Below are positions 25,762-35,631 of a stretch of 64,000 nucleotides of DNA, in pieces (within the stretch, counting starts at the first letter, position 1; every line of letters begins with the position of its first letter). The notes below the pieces were generated by a model. That model was not told the origin of the DNA and ran no database searches. It saw only the letters and a list, made by a program, of their open reading frames with translations. The stretch comes from Acinetobacter calcoaceticus (GTDB lineage: Bacteria > Pseudomonadota > Gammaproteobacteria > Pseudomonadales > Moraxellaceae): NCBI RefSeq assembly GCF_900520355.1, contig NZ_LS999521.1, forward strand, positions 1-64,000, given 5' to 3'. The position numbers and the translations under genes are program-made.

Positions 25762-26463
25762 TTAGAAGTGAGCTTCTAAACCTACATAGGGGCCTTTAAA
25801 CTCAAACTTAAGATCGTTGTTATCGTAGTCATCTAAATCGATATTGAGTACGCGATAGCCTGCTGTTAAACCAAGATCAATGAGTAGATTATCTGCAAAT
25901 TTATATTTTACTTCTGCTAATGCATCTGTGATTCGTGCATCGTCAAAGTTTGTATAGGTTGCTTCACCTTTAGCACTTAAACCTGTAAATGGAAGTTTTA
26001 CTTCACCAGACAAGTAAGCAATAGGGTATGTTTTATCAATATCCACACGCTTGCCTGTATAAGCAGTGATATCACCATTTAATACAGTTGCACCAAGTCC
26101 CGCATCTACACTCACAATATTGTCTAGTAATTCATAATAGAGAATAAAATCACTATGATCTAAATCAACTTTATAGTTAGCTTGACCTAAGATTTCTGAT
26201 TTAGTTTGAGTATTTAAATTTACATAACGAATTTTTGCATTTGGAATAAATGGAATCGGGTGTTCTACTGACAATGAGAGCTGAGCACTGCCTTTTTGAT
26301 CTAAATCTTGATCATTAGGGAATTGAGAAGACATATTAGCTTTACCATCATAAAACCAGTAGCCTACGTCTCCTTTTACTCCAACAAAGTCTGCTTGAGC
26401 AAAGCCACTTAAGCCCATCCCGAGCGTTAATAAAGATATTTTTAATATTTTCACTTTGAACAT
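25762..26463 (-). CDS. Outer-membrane beta-barrel protein (TIGR04219-like)
   Basis: About 233 residues with a signal peptide MFKVKILKISLLTLGMGL ending in GFAQA. The mature protein alternates polar and hydrophobic residues and ends in the aromatic pattern GPYVGLEAHF. A terminal Phe is the outer-membrane insertion signal. Segments such as VKGDVGYWFYDG and FKGPYVGLEA fit the TIGR04219 family of small barrels. The start is uncertain: 26463, 26469 and 26490 are all in frame and none has a good ribosome site. Role unknown. Confidence 0.75.
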   Translation of the reverse strand: MFKVKILKISLLTLGMGLSGFAQADFVGVKGDVGYWFYDGKANMSSQFPNDQDLDQKGSAQLSLSVEHPIPFIPNAKIRYVNLNTQTKSEILGQANYKVDLDHSDFILYYELLDNIVSVDAGLGATVLNGDITAYTGKRVDIDKTYPIAYLSGEVKLPFTGLSAKGEATYTNFDDARITDALAEVKYKFADNLLIDLGLTAGYRVLNIDLDDYDNNDLKFEFKGPYVGLEAHF

Positions 26464-26490
26464 CCGCATAAAAGAAATCTTTAAGCGCAT

Positions 26491-27103
26491 GATATAGACA
26501 TCTTGCTACAGATGCATTGATAAAAAACATGAGTCTGAAGCGTATATTGTTAATAATTTTTATAGTTAAGGAAAATATTAATTATTTCATATAATTAATA
26601 TTTTCCTTTTAATTTGGATGATATGAACCCTTTACCGATTTTAGTATAAATTTTGTCATCTAAAAAAATAGGTATTATCAAATCCAATTGAAAATTGAAG
26701 AACAAATTAATGGATAAGTTGAGTAATTAAATAGGATTTTTTAGGAATTGGAAGAAAATATCATTGAACAATATTGAGTGCTTATATGCTTTAAGCGTAA
26801 AGATTAGCTGAAAAATAACCAATTGTGATAAAAACTCAGAAAATTCGTAAAATTTCTGACGGAAATTACAGTAAAAAGAAATAAAAACAGGTATTGTTCA
26901 GCTATATAGGAGCAAAAAATGGACAAAAATCTTTAAGGAAGAATTTTCTATTTTTGCTTGTTTGAAATGAAAATAAAAATACTCACAAGGTGTCTTTTAT
27001 TCTCAATCAAACACAAAAGTATTCTTTTGGTTCTTTTTTTGCATGCGGAATAACAATCAACAATAGCAGTAAAAATAAGCAATCTTTTAACATTAGGTGT
27101 TCT
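26491..27103. other. Divergent intergenic region with a long hairpin
   Basis: About 610 bases, AT-rich, between divergent genes. It holds a perfect 18-bp stem (26568-26585 with 26591-26608) and a five-codon ORF MDKNL (26919-26936) behind the strong ribosome site AGGAG. The longer in-frame extension of the transporter ORF to 26990 is not typical of the family. I see no other gene. Confidence 0.5.
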
Positions 27104-28582
27104 ATGACAGATTCTCGTGAAAACTGGACGTCACGATCTGGTTTTATTATTGCAGCCGTTGGTTCGGCTGTAGGCTTAGGTAATATTTGGCGCTTTCCAT
27201 ACGTTGCTTATGAAAATGGTGGTGGTGCGTTTCTTATTCCCTATTTATTAGCACTCATTACTGCTGGTTTACCTTTACTATTTTTAGATTATGCGGTTGG
27301 TCATCGTAGTACTGGTTCACCTCCTAAAGCGTATCGTGCCTTATTTAAAGGTGGAGAAACATTAGGATGGTGGCAGGTGTGTGTCTGTATCATCATTGGT
27401 TTGTATTATGCAAGCGTTCTGACGTGGGCAGGCAGTTACGTTTACTTTTCTATTGGTCAAATGTGGGGAAGTGATCCAGAAGGTTTCTTCTTTAATACTT
27501 ATTTGCAAACCTCAAAAGCGACTGGTTTTGATCTACAGTTTGTAGGTCATTTATTCTGGCCGATTGTGGGGATTTGGGCACTTACTTTAATCATTCTTTA
27601 TGGTGGCGTGAAAAAAGGTGTGGAATTATCAAATAAGATTTTCATGCCTTTATTATTCATTTTATTTACTATTTTAGTGGTTCAGTCATTGCGTTTACCA
27701 GGTGCAGCTCAAGGTTTGAATGCATTCTTTACGCCAAACTGGTCTGCAATGATGGATTATAAAGTTTGGTTAGCCGCGTATGGCCATACTTTCTTCTCAT
27801 TATCTGTTGGTTTCGGGATTATGGTGACTTATTCATCTTATTTGAAACCGAAAACCAATTTAACTGGTTCTGGCTTAATCGTTGGTTTTGCTAATGCGTC
27901 AACAGAGATTTTGGCAGGTATTGGTATTTTTGCAGCGCTTGGCTTTATGGCACATGCGGCTGGTACTGAAGTTAAAGATGTAGTGAGTGGTGGGATTGGG
28001 TTAGCATTTATTGCATTCCCTAAAATTATTTCAAGTTTAGGTACAGGCGCCGATTTATTTGGTTTCTTATTCTTCTCTTCACTTTTCGTCGCAGGTATTT
28101 CTTCGATGGTCAGTATTTTGGAAGTGCCTATTGCAGCAATGCAAGATAAGTTGAAATGGGGCCGTAAAAAAGCTGTAACAATTATTGGCGGCGGTAGTGC
28201 GCTTGTATCGATTATCTTATTCTCAAGTGTAAACGCAATTAAACTTGTTGATATTGTTGACCACTTTATTAATAACATCGGGATTATTGGTGGTGCATTA
28301 CTATCGATTATTAGTATAGCTTGGTTTAAGCGTTCTGCGTTGATGGAACTTCGTGATCATGTGAACCGTATCTCAACCATTCAATTGGGTAAGGGATGGG
28401 ATTTTACTCTAACGGTCATTACGTCATTAATCTTGTTAACCACACTCAGTATGACTGTTTTTAATTTGATCAAAAATGGCTATGATACTTATAGTATGAG
28501 TTTGCAAGGTGTATTCGGCTGGGGCAGTGTGATTTTCTGTGCGGTCGTTGCAATCGCGTTAAGCAAAATGAAAGATCGCTAG
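27104..28582 (+). CDS. Sodium-dependent transporter, NSS (SNF) family
   Basis: Inner-membrane Na+/amino-acid symporter of the LeuT-like fold, 492 residues with about 11-12 hydrophobic segments. The diagnostic first segment reads GSAVGLGNIWRFPY. The start is the ATG at 27104, giving MTDSRENWTSRSGF, the family's usual beginning; AGGTG is 5 bases upstream. It is followed 12 bases later by a MetS-like small subunit. In Corynebacterium such pairs (MetP-MetS) import methionine and alanine, so a related substrate is plausible here. Confidence 0.88.
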   Translation: MTDSRENWTSRSGFIIAAVGSAVGLGNIWRFPYVAYENGGGAFLIPYLLALITAGLPLLFLDYAVGHRSTGSPPKAYRALFKGGETLGWWQVCVCIIIGLYYASVLTWAGSYVYFSIGQMWGSDPEGFFFNTYLQTSKATGFDLQFVGHLFWPIVGIWALTLIILYGGVKKGVELSNKIFMPLLFILFTILVVQSLRLPGAAQGLNAFFTPNWSAMMDYKVWLAAYGHTFFSLSVGFGIMVTYSSYLKPKTNLTGSGLIVGFANASTEILAGIGIFAALGFMAHAAGTEVKDVVSGGIGLAFIAFPKIISSLGTGADLFGFLFFSSLFVAGISSMVSILEVPIAAMQDKLKWGRKKAVTIIGGGSALVSIILFSSVNAIKLVDIVDHFINNIGIIGGALLSIISIAWFKRSALMELRDHVNRISTIQLGKGWDFTLTVITSLILLTTLSMTVFNLIKNGYDTYSMSLQGVFGWGSVIFCAVVAIALSKMKDR

Positions 28583-28594
28583 GAGAATAGAATA

Positions 28595-28738
28595 ATGAAT
28601 ACTTCAGCAATCGTAATGATGGTAATTTCGATGGTGTTTTTATGGGGTGGATTAGCTTTATCCATTCTGCATTTGTCGAAACATCCTGAAGAGTTAGATG
28701 ATGTTTTAGAAGAGGTAAAAGATCAGCATACGCTTTGA
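28595..28738 (+). CDS. MetS-like small subunit of NSS transporter
   Basis: A 47-residue protein reading MNTSAIVMMVISMVFLWGG and then one further short hydrophobic stretch. The tail is acidic (EELDDVLEEVKDQ). One membrane helix with an acidic tail directly behind an NSS transporter is the MetS pattern. AGGAGAATAGA is a strong ribosome site, 12 bases after the transporter stop, so the two are almost certainly co-translated. A terminator follows. It is probably required for transporter activity. Confidence 0.85.
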   Translation: MNTSAIVMMVISMVFLWGGLALSILHLSKHPEELDDVLEEVKDQHTL

Positions 28739-28750
28739 TACTGATCTAAT

Positions 28751-28777
28751 AAAAAGCAGGCTCGAAGCCTGCTTTTT
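28751..28777. terminator. Bidirectional terminator, transporter pair and rsmB
   Basis: Perfect 12-bp stem (28751-28762 with 28766-28777, core AGCAGGCT) with a 3-base loop and T-runs on both sides. Confidence 0.92.
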
Positions 28778-30079
28778 TTATGCGATTTTTTGAATTTTAC
28801 AATAATAGAATCCATCACCAGACTGTGCTTGTGGTAGCAACTGTCGACCGTGAGTTTGTTCAATTCCCCAATCAGCTACAATCTTGATCTCTTTTGCATC
28901 TGTATGTTCAGCAAAAAAAGCCATCATTTGTTGCTCATTTTCGACTTTTAAAATCGAACAGGTAATATAGAGCAGCGTGCCTCCAACTTTAAGCTGTTGC
29001 CACATGTGCTCCAAAATCTGCTTTTGTAAATCGGCAGTTTGAGCAATATCTGTAGATTGGCGTAACAGACGTATATCAGGATGGCGGCGAATAACGCCTG
29101 TTGCAGAGCAAGGTGCATCTAGCACAATACAGTCTACTGGCTGTGCTGGAACCCATTCGGTTGCATCTGCTGCTAGAATTTCTGTATGGCTCTGATCAAG
29201 TGCTAAACGATTTAAATTTTCAGTCACACGGACTAAACGGTTAGAGTCCTGATCAATAGCAATCAGTTGTGCTGGCTTAAATTTTTCGAGTAAATGAGCT
29301 GTTTTTCCACCTGGTGCTGCACAGGCATCAATCACAGTTTTATTATTTAAGTCTGGCAAGAGTTCTGCACAAAGTTGAGCGTGTTCATCTTGTACAGAAA
29401 CCCAGCCTTGTTCAAAACCAGGTAAGTGAGTAATTTGAACAGATTGTTCAAGGACGATACCTGCTTCAGATAAAATACACGCACGTGCTTGTATGTCTAA
29501 ACTTTGTAGTTTGGCTAAATAAGCATCTCGATCAATATGGCGTTGATTAACCCTTAACGTTAAAGGAGCAATTTGTTTTAAAGATTGGCAAAGAGATTCG
29601 GTTTGTTCTCCCCAATCTTTTTTTACACGTTTATAAAGCCAACTCGGTAAGCCATGCGCTTGTTGTAAACCTTGTTGAAACTCATCTTCACGAGTAGCTC
29701 GACGTAAAATCGCATTAACAATGCCGCTGAGTGCGGGGAACCCAAGTTGTTTGGTAGCATCTACTGTTTCTGAGATCGCAGCGTGTGCGGCAATACGCGT
29801 GCATAAAATCTGGTAAAGACCCACATACAGACAAGTTTCAACAGTCTCATTATTTAATGGCTTACTGAGTAAAGGTAAGCTAATTGATTTAAGAGCAAAC
29901 CATTGACGTAATGTTCCTAGAACAAGTTCATGAAATAGCGCACGGTCTCGTTCTGCGACTTGATTAAGCTGTGTATTTAAAATACTGGCAAGAGAGTGAC
30001 CTTGCTGAACTTTTAATAGAGTCTGGACGACTTGAGCACGTAAGTTAAAACGTGACGAATGAGAAAAGGCCTGACTCAT
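28778..30079 (-). CDS. rsmB: 16S rRNA m5C967 methyltransferase RsmB
   Basis: Methylates C967 of 16S rRNA. The 433 residues have an N-terminal NusB-like RNA-binding domain (about 1-140) and a Rossmann methyltransferase with the SAM motif DACAAPGGKTAHLLE. The two catalytic cysteines are in DAPCSATGVIRRHPD and YITCSILKVENE. The start MSQAFSHSSRF at 30079 is chosen because its ATG overlaps the fmt stop by 4 bases (ATGA), a sign of translational coupling. The longer ORF to 30193 would only repeat fmt coding sequence in another frame. Confidence 0.95.
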   Translation of the reverse strand: MSQAFSHSSRFNLRAQVVQTLLKVQQGHSLASILNTQLNQVAERDRALFHELVLGTLRQWFALKSISLPLLSKPLNNETVETCLYVGLYQILCTRIAAHAAISETVDATKQLGFPALSGIVNAILRRATREDEFQQGLQQAHGLPSWLYKRVKKDWGEQTESLCQSLKQIAPLTLRVNQRHIDRDAYLAKLQSLDIQARACILSEAGIVLEQSVQITHLPGFEQGWVSVQDEHAQLCAELLPDLNNKTVIDACAAPGGKTAHLLEKFKPAQLIAIDQDSNRLVRVTENLNRLALDQSHTEILAADATEWVPAQPVDCIVLDAPCSATGVIRRHPDIRLLRQSTDIAQTADLQKQILEHMWQQLKVGGTLLYITCSILKVENEQQMMAFFAEHTDAKEIKIVADWGIEQTHGRQLLPQAQSGDGFYYCKIQKIA

Positions 30080-31038
30080 GGCAGAATTTGTCCTACATGA
30101 AGTTTCTGGGTTTGTGCAATTTGTTGGGCATTCATTGCTTTGCCGCCTGGCCATTGCACACTGGTCAGACAAATAAACGAGTCTTGACCACACGCAATAT
30201 GTACACCTTGCTTATCAATTAAAATAATTTCACCAGCTTGGGCATTTGATTTAGTCTGAGCTGAAATTGTTGAGTTCCAGATACGTAGAGCATTGTTTTC
30301 ATCAAGCTGAATGAAGGCAACTGGCCAAGGGTTGAAGGCGCGAATGTTTCGGTCAAGTTGAACAGCATCAATTGACCAGTCAATTCGAGCTTCCGACTTT
30401 ACTAATTTATGTGCATATACCGTTAAGCTTTCATCTTGAACTTCGCGTTCTGCCAGATATTTTTGTAATGTTGCTTCTGATTCTAAAACTGCACAAATTG
30501 CTGATGCACCTTGAACAGCTAATTTGTCGTGTAGGCTGCCTGAGGTGTCTTCGTTAGTGATTGGACAAAAGGTCTTATACATCATATCGCCTGTATCTAA
30601 ACCGGCAGCCATTTGCATAATCGTAATACCTGTTTCTTCATCACCTGTTGCAATCGCACGTTGAATTGGTGCGGCACCACGCCAACGTGGTAATAATGAA
30701 CCGTGGATATTTAAACAGCCATATTTAGGTGTATCGAGCACAGCTTGTGGAAGAATCAAACCATAGGCAGCGACTACCATTACATCTGCACCTAAAGCTG
30801 CAAGTTCTTGTTGAGCTGCAAGCCCTTCTTCTGTAGACGCTTTAAAGTGAAGTGGCTGATAAACTGGAATATCATGCTCAAGGGCAAGCTGTTTTACGGA
30901 AGATGGTGTTAATTTTTGTCCGCGACCAGCTTTACGGTCTGGTTGGGTATAAACCGCGATAATTTCATGGGAAGTTTTTAATAAAGCCGCCAATGCTGTT
31001 GCAGCAAATTCAGGGGTGCCAGCAAAAATAATTTTCAC
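30076..31038 (-). CDS. fmt: Methionyl-tRNA formyltransferase
   Basis: Formylates the initiator Met-tRNA using 10-formyl-THF. The 320 residues start MKIIFAGTPEFAATAL. They contain the catalytic Asn-His-Asp set in NIHGSLLPRWRGAAPIQ and GDEETGITIMQM, and the C-terminal tRNA-binding domain follows. It is the first gene of an fmt-rsmB operon. The def gene that often precedes fmt is not present upstream here. Confidence 0.96.
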   Translation of the reverse strand: MKIIFAGTPEFAATALAALLKTSHEIIAVYTQPDRKAGRGQKLTPSSVKQLALEHDIPVYQPLHFKASTEEGLAAQQELAALGADVMVVAAYGLILPQAVLDTPKYGCLNIHGSLLPRWRGAAPIQRAIATGDEETGITIMQMAAGLDTGDMMYKTFCPITNEDTSGSLHDKLAVQGASAICAVLESEATLQKYLAEREVQDESLTVYAHKLVKSEARIDWSIDAVQLDRNIRAFNPWPVAFIQLDENNALRIWNSTISAQTKSNAQAGEIILIDKQGVHIACGQDSFICLTSVQWPGGKAMNAQQIAQTQKLHVGQILP

Positions 31039-31386
31039 AAATGCATTCCAAAAAGAGTTTGTGGGTAGTATACGTGAAAAACGATTGAAGCCCTAAACTC
31101 ATAGCTATTGAGGCATTTGGTTTTTAAATAGTGAACAAAAAATTATTCAAAAATTTTTATTGATAAAAAAAGGTTATGAAAAAATAAAAAATTATTCATG
31201 GAAGTTTTGCCAAATATTGACTGACTATTACTGTTCTTGGCTTTCAGAATATTATTTGCTTCTATAGAATGGAGAATGATCAAATTATGATGATGAGTCA
31301 ATATTCCGACTGATCTAACGCTATATCAGAATCATTCAGCCAGAGTGGGAGAAATTTCGCTCAAGCACAACTTGTTGGAAACACTA
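31039..31386. other. Divergent intergenic region between fmt and ilvD
   Basis: AT-rich, with poly-A tracts (for example 31130-31200) and a possible TTGACT -35 element near 31218. I see no T-box, attenuator peptide rich in Ile/Val/Leu, or riboswitch that would explain ilvD regulation, and no gene. Confidence 0.4.
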
Positions 31387-33216
31387 ATGCCTGACTATCG
31401 TTCAAAAACATCGACACACGGAAGAAATATGGCTGGCGCACGTGGCTTATGGCGTGCAACAGGAATGAAAGATGAGGATTTCGGCAAACCGATTATTGCG
31501 GTGGTCAATTCATTTACTCAATTTGTTCCGGGCCATGTACATCTTAAAGATCTAGGGCAGCTTGTTGCAGCAGAAATTCAGGCATCAGGTGGTGTTGCTA
31601 AAGAGTTTAATACGATCGCAGTAGATGACGGTATTGCAATGGGGCATGACGGCATGCTCTATTCACTGCCTTCACGTGATTTGATTGCTGACTCAGTTGA
31701 ATACATGGTAAATGCGCATTGTGCTGATGCTATGGTCTGTATTTCTAACTGTGACAAGATTACTCCAGGAATGCTCATGGCTGCGATGCGCTTGAATATT
31801 CCTGTAGTTTTTGTGTCTGGTGGACCAATGGAAGCAGGTAAGGTCAAATTCCGCGGTAATGAAAAAGCGATTGATCTTGTTGATGCAATGGTTGTTGCAG
31901 CTGATGAAAGTTATACAGACGAAGAAGTTGAAGAATTTGAACGTTCGGCATGTCCAACCTGCGGTTCATGTTCAGGTATGTTCACTGCAAACTCAATGAA
32001 CTGTTTAACAGAAGCTTTAGGTTTATCTTTACCGGGTAATGGTTCGATTGTTGCGACTCATGCTAATCGTAAAAAATTATTCTTAAAAGCAGGCCAGCTT
32101 ATTGTTGAATTGGCTAAGCGCTATTACGAACAAGAAGATGCAAGCATTTTACCTCGTTCAATTGCAACAAAGGCTGCATTTAAAAATGCGATGACGCTTG
32201 ATATTGCAATGGGTGGCTCAACCAATACCGTTCTACATTTATTGGCTGCTGCAAGTGAAGCAGAAGTTGACTTTACTATGGACGATATTGACGAGTTGTC
32301 ACGTCGAGTTCCTGTATTGTCTAAAGTAGCGCCTGCAAAACAAGATGTTCATATGGAAGATGTACACCGTGCAGGTGGCATTATGGCCATTTTAGGTGAA
32401 CTTGATCGTGCGAATTTACTTGATGTATCACTACCAACAGTCCATGAGAAAACGTTAAAAGATGCGTTGGACAAGTGGGATATTATTCGTACTGAAGATG
32501 CAGACGTATATGAGTTCTATCGCTCATCTCCAGGTGGTGTACCAACACAAGTTGCATTCTCTCAAAATCGTTACTATGCAACTTTAGATGGCGATCGTGA
32601 AAAAGGCGTTATCCGCAATGCAGAACATGCATTCTCTAAAGATGGTGGTTTAGCTGTGCTATACGGCAACATCGCTCTTGATGGTTGTATTGTAAAAACT
32701 GCGGGTGTAGATGAATCTATTCTAAAATTTACCGGCACAGCGCGCGTGTTTGAGAGTCAAGATGCTGCTGTAGATGCAATCTTGGGTCATGATATTAAAG
32801 CTGGTGACGTCGTTGTTATTCGTTACGAAGGCCCACGTGGTGGACCGGGTATGCAAGAAATGCTTTACCCAACCAGCTATCTTAAATCGAAAGGTTTAGG
32901 AAAAGACTGTGCATTAGTTACAGATGGCCGTTTCTCTGGTGGTTCATCAGGTCTTTCGATTGGACATGTTTCGCCAGAAGCTGCTGAAGGTGGTGCAATT
33001 GGTTTGGTTGAAGATGGTGATACCATTGAAATTGATATTCCAAACCGTACCATTCACTTAAATGTTGATGATGCGACTATGGCGCACCGTCGTACAGTTC
33101 AAGAAGCGAAAGGCTGGCATCCAAAAGAAGAACGTAAACGTAAGGTATCAAAAGCGTTAAAAGTTTATGCAATGCATACAACAAGTGCAGCAAAAGGAGC
33201 TGTACGCGTTCTCTAA
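31387..33216 (+). CDS. ilvD: Dihydroxy-acid dehydratase
   Basis: Fe-S enzyme of valine, leucine and isoleucine synthesis that dehydrates 2,3-dihydroxy acids to 2-keto acids. The 609 residues carry the cluster-ligand cysteines in [11 protein letters not shown] and [18 protein letters not shown], the substrate/metal motif GGSTNTVLH, and the conserved C-terminal [20 protein letters not shown]. The start is ATG 31387 ([15 protein letters not shown]); upstream in-frame codons encode no conserved sequence. The length fits the family. It stands alone with no other ilv genes nearby. Confidence 0.97.
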   Translation: MPDYRSKTSTHGRNMAGARGLWRATGMKDEDFGKPIIAVVNSFTQFVPGHVHLKDLGQLVAAEIQASGGVAKEFNTIAVDDGIAMGHDGMLYSLPSRDLIADSVEYMVNAHCADAMVCISNCDKITPGMLMAAMRLNIPVVFVSGGPMEAGKVKFRGNEKAIDLVDAMVVAADESYTDEEVEEFERSACPTCGSCSGMFTANSMNCLTEALGLSLPGNGSIVATHANRKKLFLKAGQLIVELAKRYYEQEDASILPRSIATKAAFKNAMTLDIAMGGSTNTVLHLLAAASEAEVDFTMDDIDELSRRVPVLSKVAPAKQDVHMEDVHRAGGIMAILGELDRANLLDVSLPTVHEKTLKDALDKWDIIRTEDADVYEFYRSSPGGVPTQVAFSQNRYYATLDGDREKGVIRNAEHAFSKDGGLAVLYGNIALDGCIVKTAGVDESILKFTGTARVFESQDAAVDAILGHDIKAGDVVVIRYEGPRGGPGMQEMLYPTSYLKSKGLGKDCALVTDGRFSGGSSGLSIGHVSPEAAEGGAIGLVEDGDTIEIDIPNRTIHLNVDDATMAHRRTVQEAKGWHPKEERKRKVSKALKVYAMHTTSAAKGAVRVL

Positions 33217-33530
33217 AATATTCAATTTTAATAATTGAGTAGAAAGCATGCACCTATCAACACGATGAATTGCTATCATGTTGAGGGTGCATTTTTCATG
33301 TCTGGTAAAAAAAATCAGCTTGTAGAAAAAGGTGTTTTTAGATCATTCTATGGGATTGACATAAAATGGTGATAAAATCTTCACCTACGCAGAAACTTGC
33401 TAAAAACATGACTTATTTTCTGCGTGATCTTAGGTAGTCATACTTTCAATCTTGACTACTGTTATACCTTGACTATGATCAAAGCAATCTTTGATCTCGC
33501 TTAGGATTTATTTTTTTAGAGGCACTATTC
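33217..33530. other. Gap after ilvD, with an imperfect terminator hairpin
   Basis: Mostly featureless. An imperfect hairpin with outer arms ATGCACC (33248-33254) and GGTGCAT (33286-33292), followed by five Ts, probably terminates ilvD. The remainder presumably holds the promoter of the next gene; no gene is seen. Confidence 0.55.
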
Positions 33531-34820
33531 ATGTCACTGCTACGCCGTTGGTTTGATCCTATCCGATCGAGTTGGTTTTACCAAAAACCGTCTCGTCAAG
33601 CGGTGTTACCCACGGAAAATGGTTTAAGTATTTATTTACGACTTGATGATGTATATAGCTATTTAGCTGTTCAGCAATTGTCTCAGCTCGATGAAATTTT
33701 AAGTGATGAGCTCAAACCTTTAAAAATTATTATTTCCCACACGGCATCTGAACCTCCGAACAGTATGTCACATGAAGAATGGCAAAATTATTGTTTAAAT
33801 GATGCCAAAATATTGGCCAAACAACACCGTTTTGCTTTTGATGAATTTCCCGAAATCCCAAGCCAAGAATCTTTAAAACAGGCCGCTGTCATACTAAAAA
33901 GAACCCCATTACAAGGTCAGAATTTTTTACATTTATTAGAAGATATTTTTCACATGCTTTGGCAGCAACAATATGGAAAGTTGCGTACTTTACATGCCAT
34001 GGCAGTTAAACATCAGCTTCCTCAACATTTTTCAGAACGTATTTTTACGGATGAGCCTGTAACGGCGGCATATTTTGAGTTTGGTGGACGTAAATATCAT
34101 GCAGTAGATGATTTATTGCGTTTAACTCGTCGTCTAAAACAGCAAAAACTGCTTACAGGCAATCCAATCTTTTTAATTAATCATATCGAATGGCGTGAAC
34201 ATTTAATTAATGATGCTGAGGCACTGACTGAGATTCAGACACTTCATCCTGAACTCGATATATATATTGCTTTAGAAGATCCGATGAGTTGGCTGTTGCT
34301 TGCCTATATTAAGGAAGAACTGGCTGATTATTACGACATTCAATTAAAAGTTTATCCCTTAAGCTATCAAGGCCGAGACTGGTTTGACTGGAGTTTGGCA
34401 ACACGTGTTTCTAAACGAACAGATGTAGCTTTTACCCCTTTTTGCCGCCCTACAGAAGAAAGTACGCTTGAAATGGCAAAGCTTTTCTATAGCGTGTCGG
34501 AAAATCAGCAAATCGATACGATATTTAGTATTTTGCAAGCAGTCTGGACGAAAGGAAAAGACTTATCTTTCCAAAAGCATTTCCAAGAATTACAGCAACA
34601 GTTGGGAATTGAGCAGTTAACCGAACAGGATGTACCATCTGTTCTAGCGCAAAATGATGCACTTTGCAAAGATAAGCATCAGCCTGATTTACCAGTTTTA
34701 GAGTTGCGTATTAATGATCAAAGCTATGTCTTTAATAGCTTGTACCGAGTTTGGATGATTGAAAGTATTTTTAGCAATGTATTAGAAGAAAAATATAAAA
34801 CGGCCTCAACTTCTAATTGA
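33531..34820 (+). CDS. Protein with two DsbA/HCCA-isomerase-like domains
   Basis: A 429-residue cytosolic protein with no signal peptide. Two segments about 208 residues apart look alike: SIYLRLDDVYSYLAVQQLS near 32 and IYIALEDPMSWLLLAYIKEE near 242. Both resemble the first strand and helix of DsbA-like thioredoxin folds as found in 2-hydroxychromene-2-carboxylate isomerases (FDxxSPYSYLA). No CxxC is present in either half, so it is not an oxidoreductase of the usual kind. This suggests an internal duplication. Function unknown; a glutathione-linked isomerase-like role is possible but speculative. Confidence 0.65.
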   Translation: MSLLRRWFDPIRSSWFYQKPSRQAVLPTENGLSIYLRLDDVYSYLAVQQLSQLDEILSDELKPLKIIISHTASEPPNSMSHEEWQNYCLNDAKILAKQHRFAFDEFPEIPSQESLKQAAVILKRTPLQGQNFLHLLEDIFHMLWQQQYGKLRTLHAMAVKHQLPQHFSERIFTDEPVTAAYFEFGGRKYHAVDDLLRLTRRLKQQKLLTGNPIFLINHIEWREHLINDAEALTEIQTLHPELDIYIALEDPMSWLLLAYIKEELADYYDIQLKVYPLSYQGRDWFDWSLATRVSKRTDVAFTPFCRPTEESTLEMAKLFYSVSENQQIDTIFSILQAVWTKGKDLSFQKHFQELQQQLGIEQLTEQDVPSVLAQNDALCKDKHQPDLPVLELRINDQSYVFNSLYRVWMIESIFSNVLEEKYKTASTSN

Positions 34821-34824
34821 GGCC
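34802..34824 (+). terminator. Weak terminator overlapping the stop codon
   Basis: 8-bp stem GGCCTCAA / TTGAGGCC with a 7-base loop, poorly followed by Ts. It includes the stop codon of the two-domain protein. Confidence 0.4.
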
Positions 34825-34899
34825 TTCTCCTAAAAACAAGAATAGGGCAAAGCCTGTTTTTTTCCGTAGCATAACCTTGTAAGGAATCGGAGATAAACA

Positions 34900-35631
34900 G
34901 TGACTTTTTTAGCAATTATTATGGTGGTGTTTGCCTTTGCTGGCATGATTAAAGGCATGATCGGCTTAGGTTTACCTGCTGTATCGATGGGCCTACTCAC
35001 CATAGCAATGAGCCCATTTCAAGCAGCTTCACTTCTGATCGTTCCTTCAATGGTGACCAATGTCTGGCAGCTTTTTGCTGAAGGTCATGTCTGGTCTTTT
35101 ATTCGTCGTTTCTGGACTTTGCTCGTGGGCATTGTGGTGGGATCAATATGGAGCTTTTTACCTACTTTAAATCAAAGCCATGGGCACAGTAGTGAGATTT
35201 TGTTGGGCTGTATGCTAGCTTTATATGGGGTGTATGGCCTATGCGTTAAAAAGCTTCCGCACTTAGGGAAGTATGAGCGTTGGTTATCGCCCGTGATTGG
35301 GTATATTGGCGGAGCAGTCACTGTCGCAACTGGAGTCATTATTATTCCTGTCGTACCTTATTTGCAGTCTTTACATTTAAAACGTGATGAATTAGTACAG
35401 GCTTTGGGGCTGACTTTTACGGTATCAACTATTTGTCTGGCAGTCTTTTTACAGCATAACCCTATGTCAGGAATAACACTGGATTATCGTTTATCTTTCG
35501 CTGCTTTATTGGCGGCATTAGTAGGAATGTGGTTAGGTAAAAAAATCCGTTATCGACTTAATGAGCAGATATTTCGCCGTATATTTTTTATAGGTTTAAT
35601 GTCGTTGGGAATATATATGATTTTGCACTAA
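34900..35631 (+). CDS. TSUP-family (TauE/SafE) membrane permease
   Basis: A 243-residue inner-membrane protein with about eight hydrophobic segments. It begins MTFLAIIMVVFAFAGMIKGM and contains GIIIPVVPYLQSL-like half-repeats and GMWLGKKIRYRLNEQIFRR. These are typical of the TauE/SafE sulfite or sulfonate exporter family. The start is GTG at 34900 with GGAG 8 bases upstream. The 3' end overlaps the convergent LysR gene by 4 bases. The substrate cannot be read from sequence. Confidence 0.82.
   Translation: MTFLAIIMVVFAFAGMIKGMIGLGLPAVSMGLLTIAMSPFQAASLLIVPSMVTNVWQLFAEGHVWSFIRRFWTLLVGIVVGSIWSFLPTLNQSHGHSSEILLGCMLALYGVYGLCVKKLPHLGKYERWLSPVIGYIGGAVTVATGVIIIPVVPYLQSLHLKRDELVQALGLTFTVSTICLAVFLQHNPMSGITLDYRLSFAALLAALVGMWLGKKIRYRLNEQIFRRIFFIGLMSLGIYMILH

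Noticed and set aside
26990..27103. N-terminal extension of the NSS transporter
   Set aside because: The family starts directly before the first membrane segment (ATG 27104). The extension is polar and unlike known members.
30080..30193. N-terminal extension of RsmB
   Set aside because: It lies entirely within fmt in another frame; the ATGA overlap gives a natural start at 30079.
31039..31386. T-box or attenuator before ilvD
   Set aside because: No T-box motif or branched-chain-rich leader peptide and terminator pair could be found.
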